In this document: piece after piece, positions 49,615-49,655 of the stretch
Layout: every line of letters starts with the position of its first letter
Position numbering within the stretch: the first letter of the stretch is position 1
From: Clostridia bacterium
Lineage (GTDB): Bacteria > Bacillota > Clostridia > RUG12999
Length of the DNA: 49,655 bases
Assembly (NCBI GenBank): GCA_022801925.1
Contig: JAAWTG010000017.1
Location: 1 to 49,655 of the forward strand
Direction: 5' to 3'
Translations under genes and position numbers: made by a program
The notes under the pieces: generated by a model
Told to the model about the DNA's origin: nothing
Databases searched by the model: none
The model's input: only the letters and a program-made list of their open reading frames with translations

Positions 49615-49655
49615 GAATTAGAAAATTTCGGTTGCGGCTGCTATTTCCGCTTCCT

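Overview
The window looks like chromosomal DNA of an anaerobic, Gram-positive-type (Clostridia-like) bacterium. The evidence is strong AGGAGG-type ribosome binding sites, many consensus -35/17/-10 promoters, a threonine T-box, a SpoVB-type flippase followed by mazG-hup-rqcP (the yabM-yabN-yabO gene order of Firmicutes), S-layer-homology (SLH) proteins, copper-amine-oxidase-N 'stalk' domains and a FeoB-associated Cys-rich peptide. No 16S or ribosomal protein is present, so I do not name a genus. The DNA is of medium GC, except for a clearly AT-rich stretch at about 6.6-8.95 kb.

Layout. 1-6.6 kb: a MocR/PdxR-type regulator with a palindromic operator, TspO, a CAP-domain secreted protein, a secreted family-8 polysaccharide lyase (hyaluronate/chondroitin lyase type) and a small membrane protein with a Cys/His tail. 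6.6-8.95 kb: an AT-rich accessory patch with three small XRE regulators and, overlooked by ordinary gene calling, a compact convergent locus. That locus has a 22-residue hydrophobic peptide mRNA on the minus strand, an opposing roughly 80-nt RNA on the plus strand, both from perfect consensus promoters, a shared terminator, and a nearby orphan third copy of the promoter/leader. It has the architecture of a type I toxin-antitoxin system. 9-14.6 kb: HAD phosphatase, rqcP, hup, mazG, SpoVB-like flippase and a RelA/SpoT-domain protein. 14.7-18 kb: TSCPD protein, cytoplasmic sulfatase, GNAT, and a DhuI-type RpiB/LacAB-family isomerase. 18.2 kb: tRNA-Ala(CGC). 18.5-23.6 kb: a secreted heparinase II/III-family protein bracketed by related repeats, an HMGL/aldolase-like enzyme and a GH25 lysozyme. 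23.7-27.8 kb: feoA-feoA-feoB-Cys-rich peptide and a divergent DtxR/MntR-type regulator with a perfect palindromic operator. 27.9-45.1 kb: a large minus-strand locus of LplA/B/C-type sugar ABC importer, two big SLH proteins and a second heparinase-family protein with a stalk domain, facing a membrane-anchored AraC-type regulator. 45.7-49.7 kb: MATE transporter, T-box-controlled threonyl-tRNA synthetase lacking the TGS domain, and a palindrome-rich edge.

How it fits together. The PL8 lyase, two heparinase-like proteins, sulfatase, DhuI-type isomerase and the oligosaccharide importer/AraC sensor point to use of host glycosaminoglycans or similar uronic-acid polysaccharides: cutting outside the cell on an S-layer-anchored surface, ABC import of unsaturated oligosaccharides, cytoplasmic desulfation and isomerisation of the unsaturated uronate. 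The unsaturated glucuronyl hydrolase, DhuD, KdgK and KdgA expected for a complete pathway are not in this window.
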